64,000 nucleotides of DNA from Syntrophobacterales bacterium (GTDB taxonomy: Bacteria; Desulfobacterota; Desulfobaccia; Desulfobaccales; 0-14-0-80-60-11): NCBI GenBank assembly GCA_023512475.1, contig JAILZL010000001.1, forward strand, positions 161,943 to 225,942, read 5' to 3'. Below, in pieces: positions 18,842 to 27,582 of the stretch (positions are counted from its first letter, which is position 1; every line of letters begins with the position of its first letter). The translations under genes were made by a program, and so were the position numbers. The notes beneath the pieces were generated by a model. That model worked only from the letters and a program-made list of their open reading frames with translations. It was not told where the DNA came from and made no database searches.

Positions 18842-19071
18842 CGGGCAGTCCCGGAAACGCCTCTCACCGCCTTCCGGACCCGCTCCCGGACTGGAAGGAA
18901 AAGGGTGGCCGGACAGCCCTGTGTGGAAAAATCCGGGGCCAAGGGGAAAGGCGAGGCATCACCTCCCCGGCAGCCCGGTCCGGACCGGAAAGGAACCACG
19001 CTGATTTCCTGCAATCCTTCCGAGTCCGGTTCCCCCCTCTTTGGACTACCCTGGGTAATGGAAAGGAAGAA

Positions 19072-20916
19072 TCAGCCTTCCCGGCCGGGGAGGAGGCGGA
19101 ACATCTGCCGCCTGGCCCCAGGCTCCAGATGAAACTCCGCCGGCAGAGGTGCGGCCAGAGCTCCCTGGAAGGCCCGGCCCAGAGGGGTGGGCAGCAGGCG
19201 GCCCCGCTGGCGGCTCACCAGCGCCCCGGGCTCCTCGGTCCAGTGGGCGGCCAGCCAGTGGATGCCGGCCTGGGCCAGCCGGGGGCTTAAGGCCTGCACC
19301 TGGCGGGACTCCAGGGGCACGGCCCGCCACCCCAGCACCGCCGCGGGTTGGCGCCGGCCGGTCTGCAAAAGCCGGCGCACGGCCTCCTGGCCCCCGGAGG
19401 CCGAAAGCTCCAGGCCGTAGATGAGGTTGGCCACCTGGGAGCCGTCGGAGTAGCGCAGAGGGAAGCCGCTGAGGTCCCCGGCCAGCCCCGGGGCCAGGAC
19501 CACCGCCCGGGGATGCTCCCGGCGCAGCTCCCCCAGCATGGCCAAAAGATGGTTGCGCCACACCGGCCAGGTGACCCGGGGGAGCAGCCGGGCGGTGGCA
19601 TCGCCCGGGCCGGGGTCGTGGGGGGAGCCGAAGAGCTGGAAGAGCACCGCCGGCTCATGGGCATAGCGCCGGGCCAGGATCCCCCAGAAATCCAGGGAGC
19701 CCGGATCCGGCAGGGGCGGGTCGTAGCTCGCGCCCCCGGGACCCCGGTGCGTGGGCAGCACGCTGGAGAGGAGGGAGAGCTGCACGATGGTGTACAGACC
19801 GGCGGCTGCCGCGGCCTCCACCGCAGCGTCCAGGGCCTCCAGATAATCCTCGCCCTCGGCTTCACCCCGGCCTTCCAGGGCCAGATCCTGGGCCAGGGGC
19901 AGCCGCACCGCGGTGGCCCCCCAGGCGCGGAGCAGGGCCGCCTCCTCGGGGCTCACGGGCACGGGAAAGGCGCCCTGGTGCGGGGCGGCCCGCTCCAGCC
20001 CCCGCAGGGTGACGCCCCGGAGAATCCGCACCCGGTCCCGTTCATCCACCACAAAGCGCCCCTCCACCCCCAGCCAGGGGAGGTGGCCGGACAGCACCCC
20101 GCTGGGCAGGCGGGCGGCTCCGGGCCGGGGATGGGGATTGTCCGCCGGCACGCAGGGGAGGCGGGCCGGTGGGGGGGGCCCCAGGGACGGCCGCCACTTC
20201 GGGGTGAGGCAGGTGGAGGCGGTGCGTGAACGCTTCTCCGGTCGGCGGGAGCCTGCCCGCGGGCGCTCTGCGGTCCGCCCTTTTTTCTGCGCCGCCAGGT
20301 GGCCGGTGGCCGGAGCCCGGGGCTTTTCGGGGGGCCGGGGGCGTCTTGCCCGGGGAGGCGCGGCCGCGGTCCGGGGGCGGGAGGGCGGGGGCGCCCCATT
20401 GTCCCGGGGCCGGGCTGCCCGCCGCTTTTCCTGAGGCTTTTTCCCCTCCCGCATGGCCGGCAGGTCCCGACGCGGCTTCTCTTTTCCCCGTGTGGCCGGG
20501 GCGCGGCGACTTGAGGTCTCCCTTTCCGGCCGGGGCGGGGTTGTGGGGGATGAGGCCTCACCCGGCGGCCGCGGCCGCCCTTTGGCCTTTTCGGTTCGCT
20601 TTGGGCTTTCCCGGGCGGTCCGCCGGACCTGCCGCCTGTCCTCCCGGGATTCCTGCTCCTTGGCCGCCTGCCGCCTTTCCTGCCGGCGTCGGGCCCCGAG
20701 CCGTTGCCGGCGGGCGGCCTCCTGTTCCTGCCGGCGCCGCTCGGCTTCCTCCCGCTCCCGGGCCTCCTGGAGCCCTTTGGCCCGGCGGGCCTCCTGGCGC
20801 TCACGCTCCCGGGCCCGGGCCGCCGCCTCCGCCCGCCGCTCCTCCTCCCGCCGGCGGACCCGGGCCGCCTCCCGTTCTGCCCGGCGGCGCTCTGCGGCTC
20901 TGTCTGTGCGGCTCAT
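19072..20916 (-). CDS. GH5-like protein lacking catalytic Glu, with charged helical N-terminus
   Basis: 614 residues. Residues 1-110 are almost pure Arg/Glu/Ala, expected to form a long single helix or coiled coil. Residues 110-235 are Pro/Arg/Lys-rich and disordered. Residues about 240-600 align by eye with the GH5 domain of the 903-residue neighbour (GRFVVDERDRVRILRGVTLRG against NRLVDEDDDPVVLRGVNLSG; YAHEPAVLFQLF against YRREPAVLFDLF). The acid/base NEP is replaced by GSP (Gly430-Ser431), and no TEWG-like nucleophile segment is seen, so hydrolysis is unlikely. A carbohydrate-binding or scaffold role is inferred. No signal peptide. Last gene of the nine-gene unit. Confidence 0.7.
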   Translation of the reverse strand: MSRTDRAAERRRAEREAARVRRREEERRAEAAARARERERQEARRAKGLQEAREREEAERRRQEQEAARRQRLGARRRQERRQAAKEQESREDRRQVRRTARESPKRTEKAKGRPRPPGEASSPTTPPRPERETSSRRAPATRGKEKPRRDLPAMREGKKPQEKRRAARPRDNGAPPPSRPRTAAAPPRARRPRPPEKPRAPATGHLAAQKKGRTAERPRAGSRRPEKRSRTASTCLTPKWRPSLGPPPPARLPCVPADNPHPRPGAARLPSGVLSGHLPWLGVEGRFVVDERDRVRILRGVTLRGLERAAPHQGAFPVPVSPEEAALLRAWGATAVRLPLAQDLALEGRGEAEGEDYLEALDAAVEAAAAAGLYTIVQLSLLSSVLPTHRGPGGASYDPPLPDPGSLDFWGILARRYAHEPAVLFQLFGSPHDPGPGDATARLLPRVTWPVWRNHLLAMLGELRREHPRAVVLAPGLAGDLSGFPLRYSDGSQVANLIYGLELSASGGQEAVRRLLQTGRRQPAAVLGWRAVPLESRQVQALSPRLAQAGIHWLAAHWTEEPGALVSRQRGRLLPTPLGRAFQGALAAPLPAEFHLEPGARRQMFRLLPGREG

Positions 20917-20997
20917 GCTGAGGTCTCCTGGGCGCCTTTGGGGGCAGGCCCGGTGAAAGGGACCTTTCGAAAAGCCGGGGCGCCGGCCCTGCCCCTC

Positions 20998-21261
20998 TCA
21001 GGCGACTCCCGGCTCCCCGGGCTCTTCCGGCTCTTCCGGCTGGCGGGCCCAGACCTGCTGCAGGGCCTCCTGCAGGCGGGGGAAGAGGCGGGCCTCCATC
21101 TCCTTAAGCTCCCGGTCCAGGGCCTGGGCCCTGGCCGGGTCCACCTCCGCCGCTTCCAGACGCTCCACCAGCAGGGCTTCGAAGCGGTCCAGGTCCTGGG
21201 GGCGGGCCTGGGGGTTAAGGGCCAGAACCGCGGCCCGCTCCTCGGGGCTCAGGGCCATCAT
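20998..21261 (-). CDS. Small helical acidic protein of the GH5 cluster
   Basis: 87 residues if started at the ATG overlapping the stop of the 903-residue gene (ATGA). Two further Met are close by, so the start may differ by one or a few codons. It is alpha-helical by composition, with heptad-like Leu/Ala spacing (DRFEALLVERLEAAEVDPARAQALDRELKEMEARLFPRLQEALQQVW) and an acidic Pro-Glu tail. No known family recognised. Its position between the two GH5-like genes suggests an adaptor or assembly partner. Confidence 0.6.
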   Translation of the reverse strand: MMALSPEERAAVLALNPQARPQDLDRFEALLVERLEAAEVDPARAQALDRELKEMEARLFPRLQEALQQVWARQPEEPEEPGEPGVA

Positions 21262-23969
21262 CGTCCCAGCTTCCATTCCAGGCGGTCCCGGAGAAATTTC
21301 AGGGTCAGCCGGTCCAGGCGGCAGCGGGTCATGGCGCCCTGGTAATAATAATCATCCATCAGATTGGGAAACCGGGGGTGGATGAGCTCCGGGTGGTAGC
21401 TGCGCCAGGAGGCCGGATACCCCCGGCCGTCCCGGCGGGGGTCGCTGGCGTAGCTCTGCCCGTCATAATCGGCAAAGCGCCGGGGGACGGGTCCCCCGGC
21501 CCGGGCCCGGCGCTTGCGGTTGACGCTGAAAAGTACCGGTGGGCTGTCAACATAAAGATCGGTGACGCCGCCGTTATCCCTCTCCCCCAAGGCATGGATA
21601 AGCTCGTGGAGCGGGGTCAGGACAGAGGCAGGGGGGGCGTGCAGGGCCACCACCCCCGGTTCCCGGGCCCGGCGGCGGTGATGATACTCCACCTGGTCAT
21701 AGAGAAAACGGCGCCCCGCCGAGGCGGCGTCGTCCAGGGTGCGGTGGGCCGAGCTGCGCCGGTGGCTGGCGGAATGAAAGAGCACGAAGCAGACATCGGC
21801 GCTCAGCCCTTTCGCCGCCAGATAGGCCTGGACCCGCGGCCGCATGGCCTCCATGGTGGCCCCGGCGATCTGTCGGCACAGGGCATGGGCCGGTACCACC
21901 GCCTCCGGAGCGAAGCGGGCCACCACCCGGATGTCCAGGGCATAGGGGTGCAGGAGAGTCTCCCGCCGGCCGAAGAGGGAGCGCAGGGCCTCGGCCACCG
22001 CCCGGTGAAAACGGTCCCGGCGGGCCAGGAGGGGGTCGGCGGCCACGGCCCCCGTCCGGGTCTCCACCACCGGGTTGGCCAGAAAGAGGATAGTGAAGCG
22101 GCGCGCCGCCGGCTTGCTCTCGTCCCCGGGATAAATCTCGCTGACGTCGCCGGGGGCGGCCGCCACCACCAGCCGGATGGGGTCGCTTCGGACCCCGTCC
22201 GGGCGCACCACCTCACACAGCACCTCCCCCAGCGGCACCGCGGCGGGCAGCTGCGGCACCAGCAGCAGATGGGGGAGAATCACCCGGGGCGCCACCCACA
22301 CCGTGGCCCCCGGGGTGGAGAAAAGGACGCGGGTGCCGGGGGTGAAGTCATGGCCCTGCACCGCGAAAAAATCCTCCCGCCGGGCCGGGGTGGCGGTGAT
22401 GAAGAAGCGGCCCCGGCCCCCCCGGAGCCGATCCAGGGCAAAGGCCAGCCGGGGGAAGGCGGGCATGGTGCCCAGGGCCGCCTTGACCAGCTCCCCGAAC
22501 TCCGTGGGCCGGTGGTGGGGGCCATCCAGGATGTAGGTGCGCCAGGTGACCTGAGTGCCGTTGGGCAGGGTGCGGCTGCCGGTGCCCCGCTCCACCAGCA
22601 GGGGCCGGTCGGCCCAGGACCAGGCGGTCCAGCCGGCCAGACCGGGCCACACCCCCTGGCGGAAGCGGTGCAGGTCCCGGAGATACTGCTCCAGCTCCAG
22701 GCCCCAGCGGAGCTGGGCCGCCTCCCCGCCCCATTCGGTGAGGAAGATGGGATGGGCCTCCCGCAGGCGGGGAAAGCCGAACCAGTGATCCCAGTCGGCC
22801 GGGGTGGCGGTGCTGCGGCCGGGGGTGGTGTGATGATAGACGTGGGCGGCATAGACCGCATTGGGCAGGGTGCGGCCGCCGGGGAGGGGCACCGGAAAGT
22901 GGCGCAGGTTGAGGGCCCAGTCCCAGCCGCTGACAAAGAGGAGGGCCCGGCCGTGCTCCCGGTGGATCACCTGCTCCAGACGGCGGACCCAGGAGTGCCA
23001 GTGGTCCACCCACTCCCCCTCCGTGGCCAGGGCGGGGGTGAGGGCGGCCTGGTCGTCGGCCAGGGGCACGTGGGGTTCATTGAAAAGGTCAAAAAGCACC
23101 GCCGGCTCCCGCCGGTAGCGGGCCGCCAGCAGCCGCCAGAGGCGCACGGAATTCTCCTCCGGCATCGGCGGCACCCGGTTCACCCGGCCGTCCGCCAGGT
23201 GCCCGAACTCCCGGTGGGTGTCGAACCACTGCAGATCCAGCAGGGTATAGGCGCCCTCCGCCGCGGCCCATTCAATGATGCGGTCCAGGTTGGCCAGGTA
23301 ATCCTCCCGGGTGAGGGCCCACTCCTGGTTGAGGGGCAGGCGGATGATATTGGCCCGCCAGTGGCGAACGATCTCCCGGATGAGCTCCCGGGTGATGCCC
23401 GCGGCCTCCCGGGAGGTGGGCCGCCGCACCCCGGTGGGGTCCAAGCCCCCCCGGTCGGTGTACTCCATGCCGGAGAGGTTCACCCCCCGGAGCACCACCG
23501 GGTCGTCGTCCTCATCCACTAGGCGGTTGCCCGCCACTCGGAGCCACTTCAGGTTCCCGGAGAGGCGGCGGCGCACCGGCGGCAGGCGGGTGCCCGGCGG
23601 GGCCAGATAAATGGCGGGAGCCTGCCGGAAGTCGTGGGCCGCCAGGCTCTCCTCTTCCCGTTGGCGGCGGGGTAGGGGCCCATCGTAGGCAATGGCCCGG
23701 TAATACAGGTAGGGGTAGCGGCGCAGGGCCCGCCAGGCGGCCTCATCCAGCTGATAGCGGGCCCTGCCCTGCCGCACCGCCAGGGCGCCTTCGTCCCGGG
23801 AGGTGGAGAAATTCTCCGGCCGGCGCCTCCCCGCCAGCGCGCCGTTGAAGAGCACCGGGTCGCAGGTGACCTCCACCTCGCAGAACTGGCGGTCCGTCCT
23901 GATGGTGAAGGCCGGAGGCGGCCCGGTGGGATCCACCGTGGGACGCTCCGCCCGGATGCGCACCGTCAT
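21258..23969 (-). CDS. GH5-family glycosidase fused to metzincin-like protease domain
   Basis: 903 residues, no signal peptide. Residues 1-150 are an uncharacterised beta-rich region. Residues about 150-450 are a GH5/cellulase-type TIM barrel with acid/base Glu298 in LFDLFNEPH and nucleophile Glu412 in FLTEWGGE. Residues about 500-600 look like a beta-sandwich. Residues about 630-903 contain HELIHALGERD (His788, Glu789, His792, Asp798), the HExxHxxGxxD form of the metzincin zinc site, and a later Met871 in PNLMDDYY that could form the Met-turn. A glycoside hydrolase and a metalloprotease on one chain is unusual. GGAGG is 5 bases before the ATG. It is packed between coiled-coil genes in one operon. 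Confidence 0.8.
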   Translation of the reverse strand: MTVRIRAERPTVDPTGPPPAFTIRTDRQFCEVEVTCDPVLFNGALAGRRRPENFSTSRDEGALAVRQGRARYQLDEAAWRALRRYPYLYYRAIAYDGPLPRRQREEESLAAHDFRQAPAIYLAPPGTRLPPVRRRLSGNLKWLRVAGNRLVDEDDDPVVLRGVNLSGMEYTDRGGLDPTGVRRPTSREAAGITRELIREIVRHWRANIIRLPLNQEWALTREDYLANLDRIIEWAAAEGAYTLLDLQWFDTHREFGHLADGRVNRVPPMPEENSVRLWRLLAARYRREPAVLFDLFNEPHVPLADDQAALTPALATEGEWVDHWHSWVRRLEQVIHREHGRALLFVSGWDWALNLRHFPVPLPGGRTLPNAVYAAHVYHHTTPGRSTATPADWDHWFGFPRLREAHPIFLTEWGGEAAQLRWGLELEQYLRDLHRFRQGVWPGLAGWTAWSWADRPLLVERGTGSRTLPNGTQVTWRTYILDGPHHRPTEFGELVKAALGTMPAFPRLAFALDRLRGGRGRFFITATPARREDFFAVQGHDFTPGTRVLFSTPGATVWVAPRVILPHLLLVPQLPAAVPLGEVLCEVVRPDGVRSDPIRLVVAAAPGDVSEIYPGDESKPAARRFTILFLANPVVETRTGAVAADPLLARRDRFHRAVAEALRSLFGRRETLLHPYALDIRVVARFAPEAVVPAHALCRQIAGATMEAMRPRVQAYLAAKGLSADVCFVLFHSASHRRSSAHRTLDDAASAGRRFLYDQVEYHHRRRAREPGVVALHAPPASVLTPLHELIHALGERDNGGVTDLYVDSPPVLFSVNRKRRARAGGPVPRRFADYDGQSYASDPRRDGRGYPASWRSYHPELIHPRFPNLMDDYYYQGAMTRCRLDRLTLKFLRDRLEWKLGR

Positions 23970-23970
23970 C

Positions 23971-24771
23971 TCAGCCTCCGGAAAGGTCCCGGGCCACCGC
24001 CGCCAGGGCCGCGGCCAGCTGCCCCAGGTGCTCCTCCGCGGGCCGGGGCGGCAGCGCCGCCAGACGCCCGGCCAGCTCCCGGGCCGCCGGCGCCAGTTTC
24101 GGGACCTGGCCGGCCAGGGCGGTGAGGCTCTCCGCCACCGGCCGGAGGGCGTCGGCCACCTCCTCGGGGGCCTCAGGCGGGGCCGCCAGCACCCCCGAGA
24201 GCCGGGCCAGGGCCGTGGCCGCCAGCGGGGCCGCCGCCGGGGGAAATTCCCGGGCGAGGGCTTCCTGCAGCGCCTGGGCGGCCATCAGGACCGCCGCCAG
24301 GCCCCGGGCGCACGCCTCCTCCCACCGTCCCGGCGGGGTGGGCCGGACGGTGAGGGAGAGGGTGCTCAAGGTGTGGGGCGGAAAGAGGCCCGCCGCGGCC
24401 ACCTGCAGCCCCGCGGCCCTCTCCTCCACCTGCAGGGCCGCTTTGAGCTCCAGACGGGCGTCGGCAATGACCCGGCCCCTCAGGCCCCGGGAGCCGGCCT
24501 CCAGGGCCTCCAGCACCGCCGCCAGGATCTCCTCCAGGGGCATCCCCCGGCGCCGGGCCACCGCCTCCTTGAGCTTTTCCCGCACCTCCCCCAGCTGGCT
24601 CTGGAGCCTCTCCAGGAACGCCTTCAGGCGGGCGTTTTCCCGCTCCAGCTCCGCCCGGACGCCCAGCGCGGCGTCCCGCTCCCGCCTCATGGTCTGGACC
24701 AGGGCCTCCGCCACCTCGGCCCGCACCTGGGCCAGGGTGGCCTGGCGGCGGTAGAAGTCCAGTTCGGCCAC
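23971..24771 (-). CDS. Coiled-coil protein with shared C-terminal module (E)
   Basis: 266 residues with a GTG start preceded by GAGG. Residues 1-75 form a coiled coil (AEVAEALVQTMRRERDAALGV...LERENARLKAFLERLQ). Residues about 80-150 contain a module ADARLELKAALQVEE...PPHTLSTLSLTVRPTP that resembles the C-terminal part of the next upstream protein (EARGVLE...PGALSTLRMTFRLLPT). The remainder is alanine-rich helix. No family recognised. The one-base spacing to the genes on both sides implies strict co-translation within the nine-gene unit. Confidence 0.65.
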   Translation of the reverse strand: MAELDFYRRQATLAQVRAEVAEALVQTMRRERDAALGVRAELERENARLKAFLERLQSQLGEVREKLKEAVARRRGMPLEEILAAVLEALEAGSRGLRGRVIADARLELKAALQVEERAAGLQVAAAGLFPPHTLSTLSLTVRPTPPGRWEEACARGLAAVLMAAQALQEALAREFPPAAAPLAATALARLSGVLAAPPEAPEEVADALRPVAESLTALAGQVPKLAPAARELAGRLAALPPRPAEEHLGQLAAALAAVARDLSGG

Positions 24772-24772
24772 G

Positions 24773-25555
24773 TCAGTCCTCTTCGGCCCGCACCGTGGGG
24801 AGCAGGCGGAAGGTCATGCGCAAAGTGGAGAGGGCCCCGGGCTCCACCTTGCCCGCCTCCGGGGTGACGAAGCGGGGTTCCGTCTCCCCGGCCCGGGGGG
24901 CCTCCAGCACCCCCCGGGCCTCCACCTCCAGGGAGGTGAGGGCGGCGGCGTACTGTTTGCCCGGGGCCGCCCGGCCCTCCGCCAGGCCCTCCAGCACCCC
25001 GGCCAGCCTGCCGGCGAGATCGGTGGGGAAGACGTGCCCCACCACCCCCCGCTCGGCCAGCCGGTCCTGCAGGTGGGCAATCTCCTCCTTCAGTTTCAGC
25101 CGCTCGGCCTGCCATGCCTGACTGGCGGCCTCGTGCTCCCGGGTGACCTGCTCCAGGGCCGCCTTCACCGCCTGGGATACCTGGCGCTCCACATCGGCCT
25201 TGACCTGGGCCAGGTCCTGGAGGGCCTGGTCCCGCTCCCGTTTCCAGACCTCGGCCACCTCCTTGATGGTCCTCAGGCTCCCCAGCTCCGCCTCCTTGAG
25301 GCGCAGCTCCTCCTGGGTTTTGGCCAGGGCGGCCTCCAGCTCCCGCACCCGGCCCTGGGTGACCTCCACCCGCTGCTTCAGCTCGGCGGTGAGGGCTTCG
25401 GCCCGGGCCAGGGACTGCCGGGCCTCCTGGAGGTCCTTGGTGGCCGCCTCCAGCTTGAAGGTCAGCTCCCGGCGGGACTGTTCCACCAGGTTCAGCTGGG
25501 TGCGGACCTGGGCCAGCTCCAGTTTGACGCGTTCCAGTTCTTCCGGGGGAGGCAT
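24773..25555 (-). CDS. Long coiled-coil protein with shared C-terminal module (D)
   Basis: 260 residues. Residues 1-165 are an uninterrupted charged coiled coil (KLELAQVRTQLNLVEQSRRELTFKLE and onward). Residues about 170-260 form a globular end with LAGVLEGLAEGRAAPGKQYAAALTSLEVEARGVLE and a final PGALSTLRMTFRLLPT. That ending is shared with the downstream 266-residue protein and weakly with the DUF2589-like proteins upstream. No signal peptide or transmembrane segment. Probably a structural partner in a complex encoded by the cluster; the role is inferred only from neighbours and architecture. Confidence 0.65.
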   Translation of the reverse strand: MPPPEELERVKLELAQVRTQLNLVEQSRRELTFKLEAATKDLQEARQSLARAEALTAELKQRVEVTQGRVRELEAALAKTQEELRLKEAELGSLRTIKEVAEVWKRERDQALQDLAQVKADVERQVSQAVKAALEQVTREHEAASQAWQAERLKLKEEIAHLQDRLAERGVVGHVFPTDLAGRLAGVLEGLAEGRAAPGKQYAAALTSLEVEARGVLEAPRAGETEPRFVTPEAGKVEPGALSTLRMTFRLLPTVRAEED

Positions 25556-25558
25556 GGC

Positions 25559-26206
25559 TCAGCTCCCCGGGCCGCCGCGGTGCTCCAGCACCCGGCCCGT
25601 TTCGTCGTCCACCTTCACCAGGGCCCGCAGGATGACGGTGCCGTCCTGTTCCGCGGTCTGCACGATGTACCAGGCCCGGGCGCCGCCGTTGAAATTCAGC
25701 GTCACCCGGGGTTCCGGCCGGCCCTGCGCGTCGGTGAAGAGGTGAGGCAGGGCCGCGGCCAGGGCCGCCTCCTCTGTCAGGGCCGGGGCGAGGGCGGCCG
25801 CCCCCGGGGGCGGCACCGCCACCACCGACAACTTCACGGTGCTGGCCGCCTGGATGTCATAGGAGAACTGGTTGGTGTAGCGGGCATTCACCGGCTGGGC
25901 CCACAGCCGGGGCAGGGGCTTTTTGATCACCCCGGCGACCCGGGAAGGCTCCGCCTTGGGGGCCGGTTGTTCCAGGGCGACCGCGATCTTGAGCTCCAGC
26001 TCGGTTTTGGGGATCTGATACCAGGTGGCCTCCAGGCCGTACTGGGAGAGCACCGGGTCCTCGAGGATGAGCTTCTGGATCTCGATGGAATGGCGGTCCA
26101 GTTCCGCCTGGGCCCGGCCGATCCCCGACCCCAGGGCCACCAGCAGCTCCTCCAGGGGCGTGGAGATCAGATCGGCGATCTGCTGGGCGGGAGTTCCGTT
26201 GGGCAT
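25559..26206 (-). CDS. Uncharacterised cluster protein C (DUF2589-like core)
   Basis: 215 residues. It starts with a helical segment (IADLISTPLEELLVALGSGIGRAQAELDRHSIEIQKLI), equivalent to the GRDLLD-PF-E-V-NLA-A-GQ-ALD segment of proteins A and B, then beta-rich sequence with ATWYQIPKTELELKIAVALE. The pattern Y-T-N-Q-F-S-Y-D-I-Q-A-A-S-T-V-K-L matches the NTYSY-AEGSSLL motif of A and B, followed by the VPPP found in all three. The C-terminal third (FNGGARAWYIVQ...RALVKVDDETGRVL) is unique. GGAGG is 6 bases before the ATG. Family resemblance to DUF2589 is tentative. Confidence 0.6.
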   Translation of the reverse strand: MPNGTPAQQIADLISTPLEELLVALGSGIGRAQAELDRHSIEIQKLILEDPVLSQYGLEATWYQIPKTELELKIAVALEQPAPKAEPSRVAGVIKKPLPRLWAQPVNARYTNQFSYDIQAASTVKLSVVAVPPPGAAALAPALTEEAALAAALPHLFTDAQGRPEPRVTLNFNGGARAWYIVQTAEQDGTVILRALVKVDDETGRVLEHRGGPGS

Positions 26207-26222
26207 AAGGTTCCTCCCGGAT

Positions 26223-26831
26223 TTACGGCGTGCGGGTGATGGTGGGCGGGCTGGTGAAGGTGTTCACCGTGGTTACCGCCGGCTCCAGGCGGGAGGGGGG
26301 CGGCACCGGACGCATCACCGCCCGGAGCACGCTGGCCCCCTGGGCCTGATAGCTGTATTTGTTGGCGGTGCGGTAATCCACCGTGCCGGCGTGGGCCCGG
26401 CTGCGGCCCAGCCCCAGGAACCCCGCGGCCCTCCCCCGGGTCTCCGTCTCCCGCTCCTCCCGCATGGTGATGGAGAGGCGCACCTCGATGGTGGCCTCGG
26501 TGAATTGATAAAACGTGGGCAACAATCCGGCCTGGAACATGCTCATCTTCACCGGCGGGGCCCCGGTGGCGGTCACCCGGGCGCCGGTGACCGGCACCGT
26601 CTCCCTGCGGGTGCCGCCGGCGCCGTCGGGGACCGTCACCTCCACGGTGCGCACCTCCGGCTCGATGATCTCGGTGACCTCGGTGAGCACCTCCACCTGG
26701 GTGTTCACCAGCGCCTTCATGGTTTCCAGGGAGTTGTGATCCAGGGCCGCCTGACCGTCGGCGATGGCCACGGCCAGGTTGCGCACCAGTTCGGCAAAGG
26801 GCAGATCCAGCAAATCGCGGCCGATGGCCAT
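26223..26831 (-). CDS. Uncharacterised cluster protein B (DUF2589-like)
   Basis: 202 residues, clear paralogue of the upstream 209-residue protein: both open with GRDLLD-PF-E-V-NLA-AIA-GQ-ALD, then IIEPxxRTVEVTV, ETxxVTGARV, QAGLxPTFYQFTExxIEV, and finish with YSY-A-GxSxLR followed by VPPPSRL. This protein has an Arg/Glu insertion near residues 128-145. The FYQFTEATIEV stretch recalls the DUF2589 pattern of phage-like and uncharacterised bacterial proteins. AAAGGAG lies 5 bases before the ATG. No signal peptide. Function unknown. Confidence 0.62.
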   Translation of the reverse strand: MAIGRDLLDLPFAELVRNLAVAIADGQAALDHNSLETMKALVNTQVEVLTEVTEIIEPEVRTVEVTVPDGAGGTRRETVPVTGARVTATGAPPVKMSMFQAGLLPTFYQFTEATIEVRLSITMREERETETRGRAAGFLGLGRSRAHAGTVDYRTANKYSYQAQGASVLRAVMRPVPPPSRLEPAVTTVNTFTSPPTITRTP

Positions 26832-26852
26832 GGAGACTCCTTTCCGCCGCGC

Positions 26853-27482
26853 TTAACTGATGCTGACGGCCGCCGGCTGCCCCTGGAGCATGGGCAGGCA
26901 GTTGATGGTGAGCACCCGGGGCGTCAGGCGGCTGGGGGGCGGCACCGGCTTCAGGGTGGTCCTGAGCAGGCTGGAGCCCTCCGCCGAATAGGAGTAGGTG
27001 TTGGCGGTCTTGTAATTCACGTGGGAGGCGAAGGAGGCGGAGCCCCAGCCCCAGGAGGCGCTGGCCTCCAGGGAGGCGCCCACCTCGAATTCGCTGGAAC
27101 TCGTGGTCTTCTGGGAAATGGACATCTTCACTTCAATGATGGATTCGGTGAACTGATAAAAGGTGGGGGAGAGCCCCGCCTGGAGCAGGGTCATGTCCTC
27201 CGGGTCCATGCTGTCGAACTTCACCCGGGCGCCGGTGACGATGATGGTCTCCCTCCGGGGGGTGCCGTCCTGATCCCGCACCGTCACCTCCACGGTGCGG
27301 AAATCCGGCTCGATGATCTCCTGGATCTCCTGGATGAGCTTCACTTTTTCCCGGGCCAGCATGCGGGCGGTGGACAGCGAGGTGCGGTCCAGGGCCAGCT
27401 GACCCTTGGCGATGGCGAAGGCGAGGTTCATCACCATCTCGGGAAAGGGGACGTCCAACAGGTCTCTGCCGACACTTCTCAT
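26853..27482 (-). CDS. Uncharacterised cluster protein A (DUF2589-like)
   Basis: 209 residues, paralogue of protein B. A central Ser/Gly/Ala/Trp-rich loop (SSSEFEVGASLEASASWGWGSASFAS, about residues 127-152) replaces the Arg/Glu insertion of B and may be a flexible or surface-exposed segment. The helix-sheet plan and the motifs IIEPDFRTVEVTV and LQAGLSPTFYQFTESIIEV are conserved. It is the second gene of the nine-gene unit, 100 bases after the glycosyltransferase gene, with GGAGG 4 bases before the ATG. The role is unknown; paired paralogues suggest hetero-oligomers. Confidence 0.62.
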   Translation of the reverse strand: MRSVGRDLLDVPFPEMVMNLAFAIAKGQLALDRTSLSTARMLAREKVKLIQEIQEIIEPDFRTVEVTVRDQDGTPRRETIIVTGARVKFDSMDPEDMTLLQAGLSPTFYQFTESIIEVKMSISQKTTSSSEFEVGASLEASASWGWGSASFASHVNYKTANTYSYSAEGSSLLRTTLKPVPPPSRLTPRVLTINCLPMLQGQPAAVSIS

Positions 27483-27582
27483 ACAACCTCCTTGTCAGTG
27501 AGCTGGCCAGGACCGGAGGCCCGGAGGATGAAGGTTTTCGGTGAAGGGGGACCCCGGCCCGCCTTCCCCCCCCCTTACCGGT

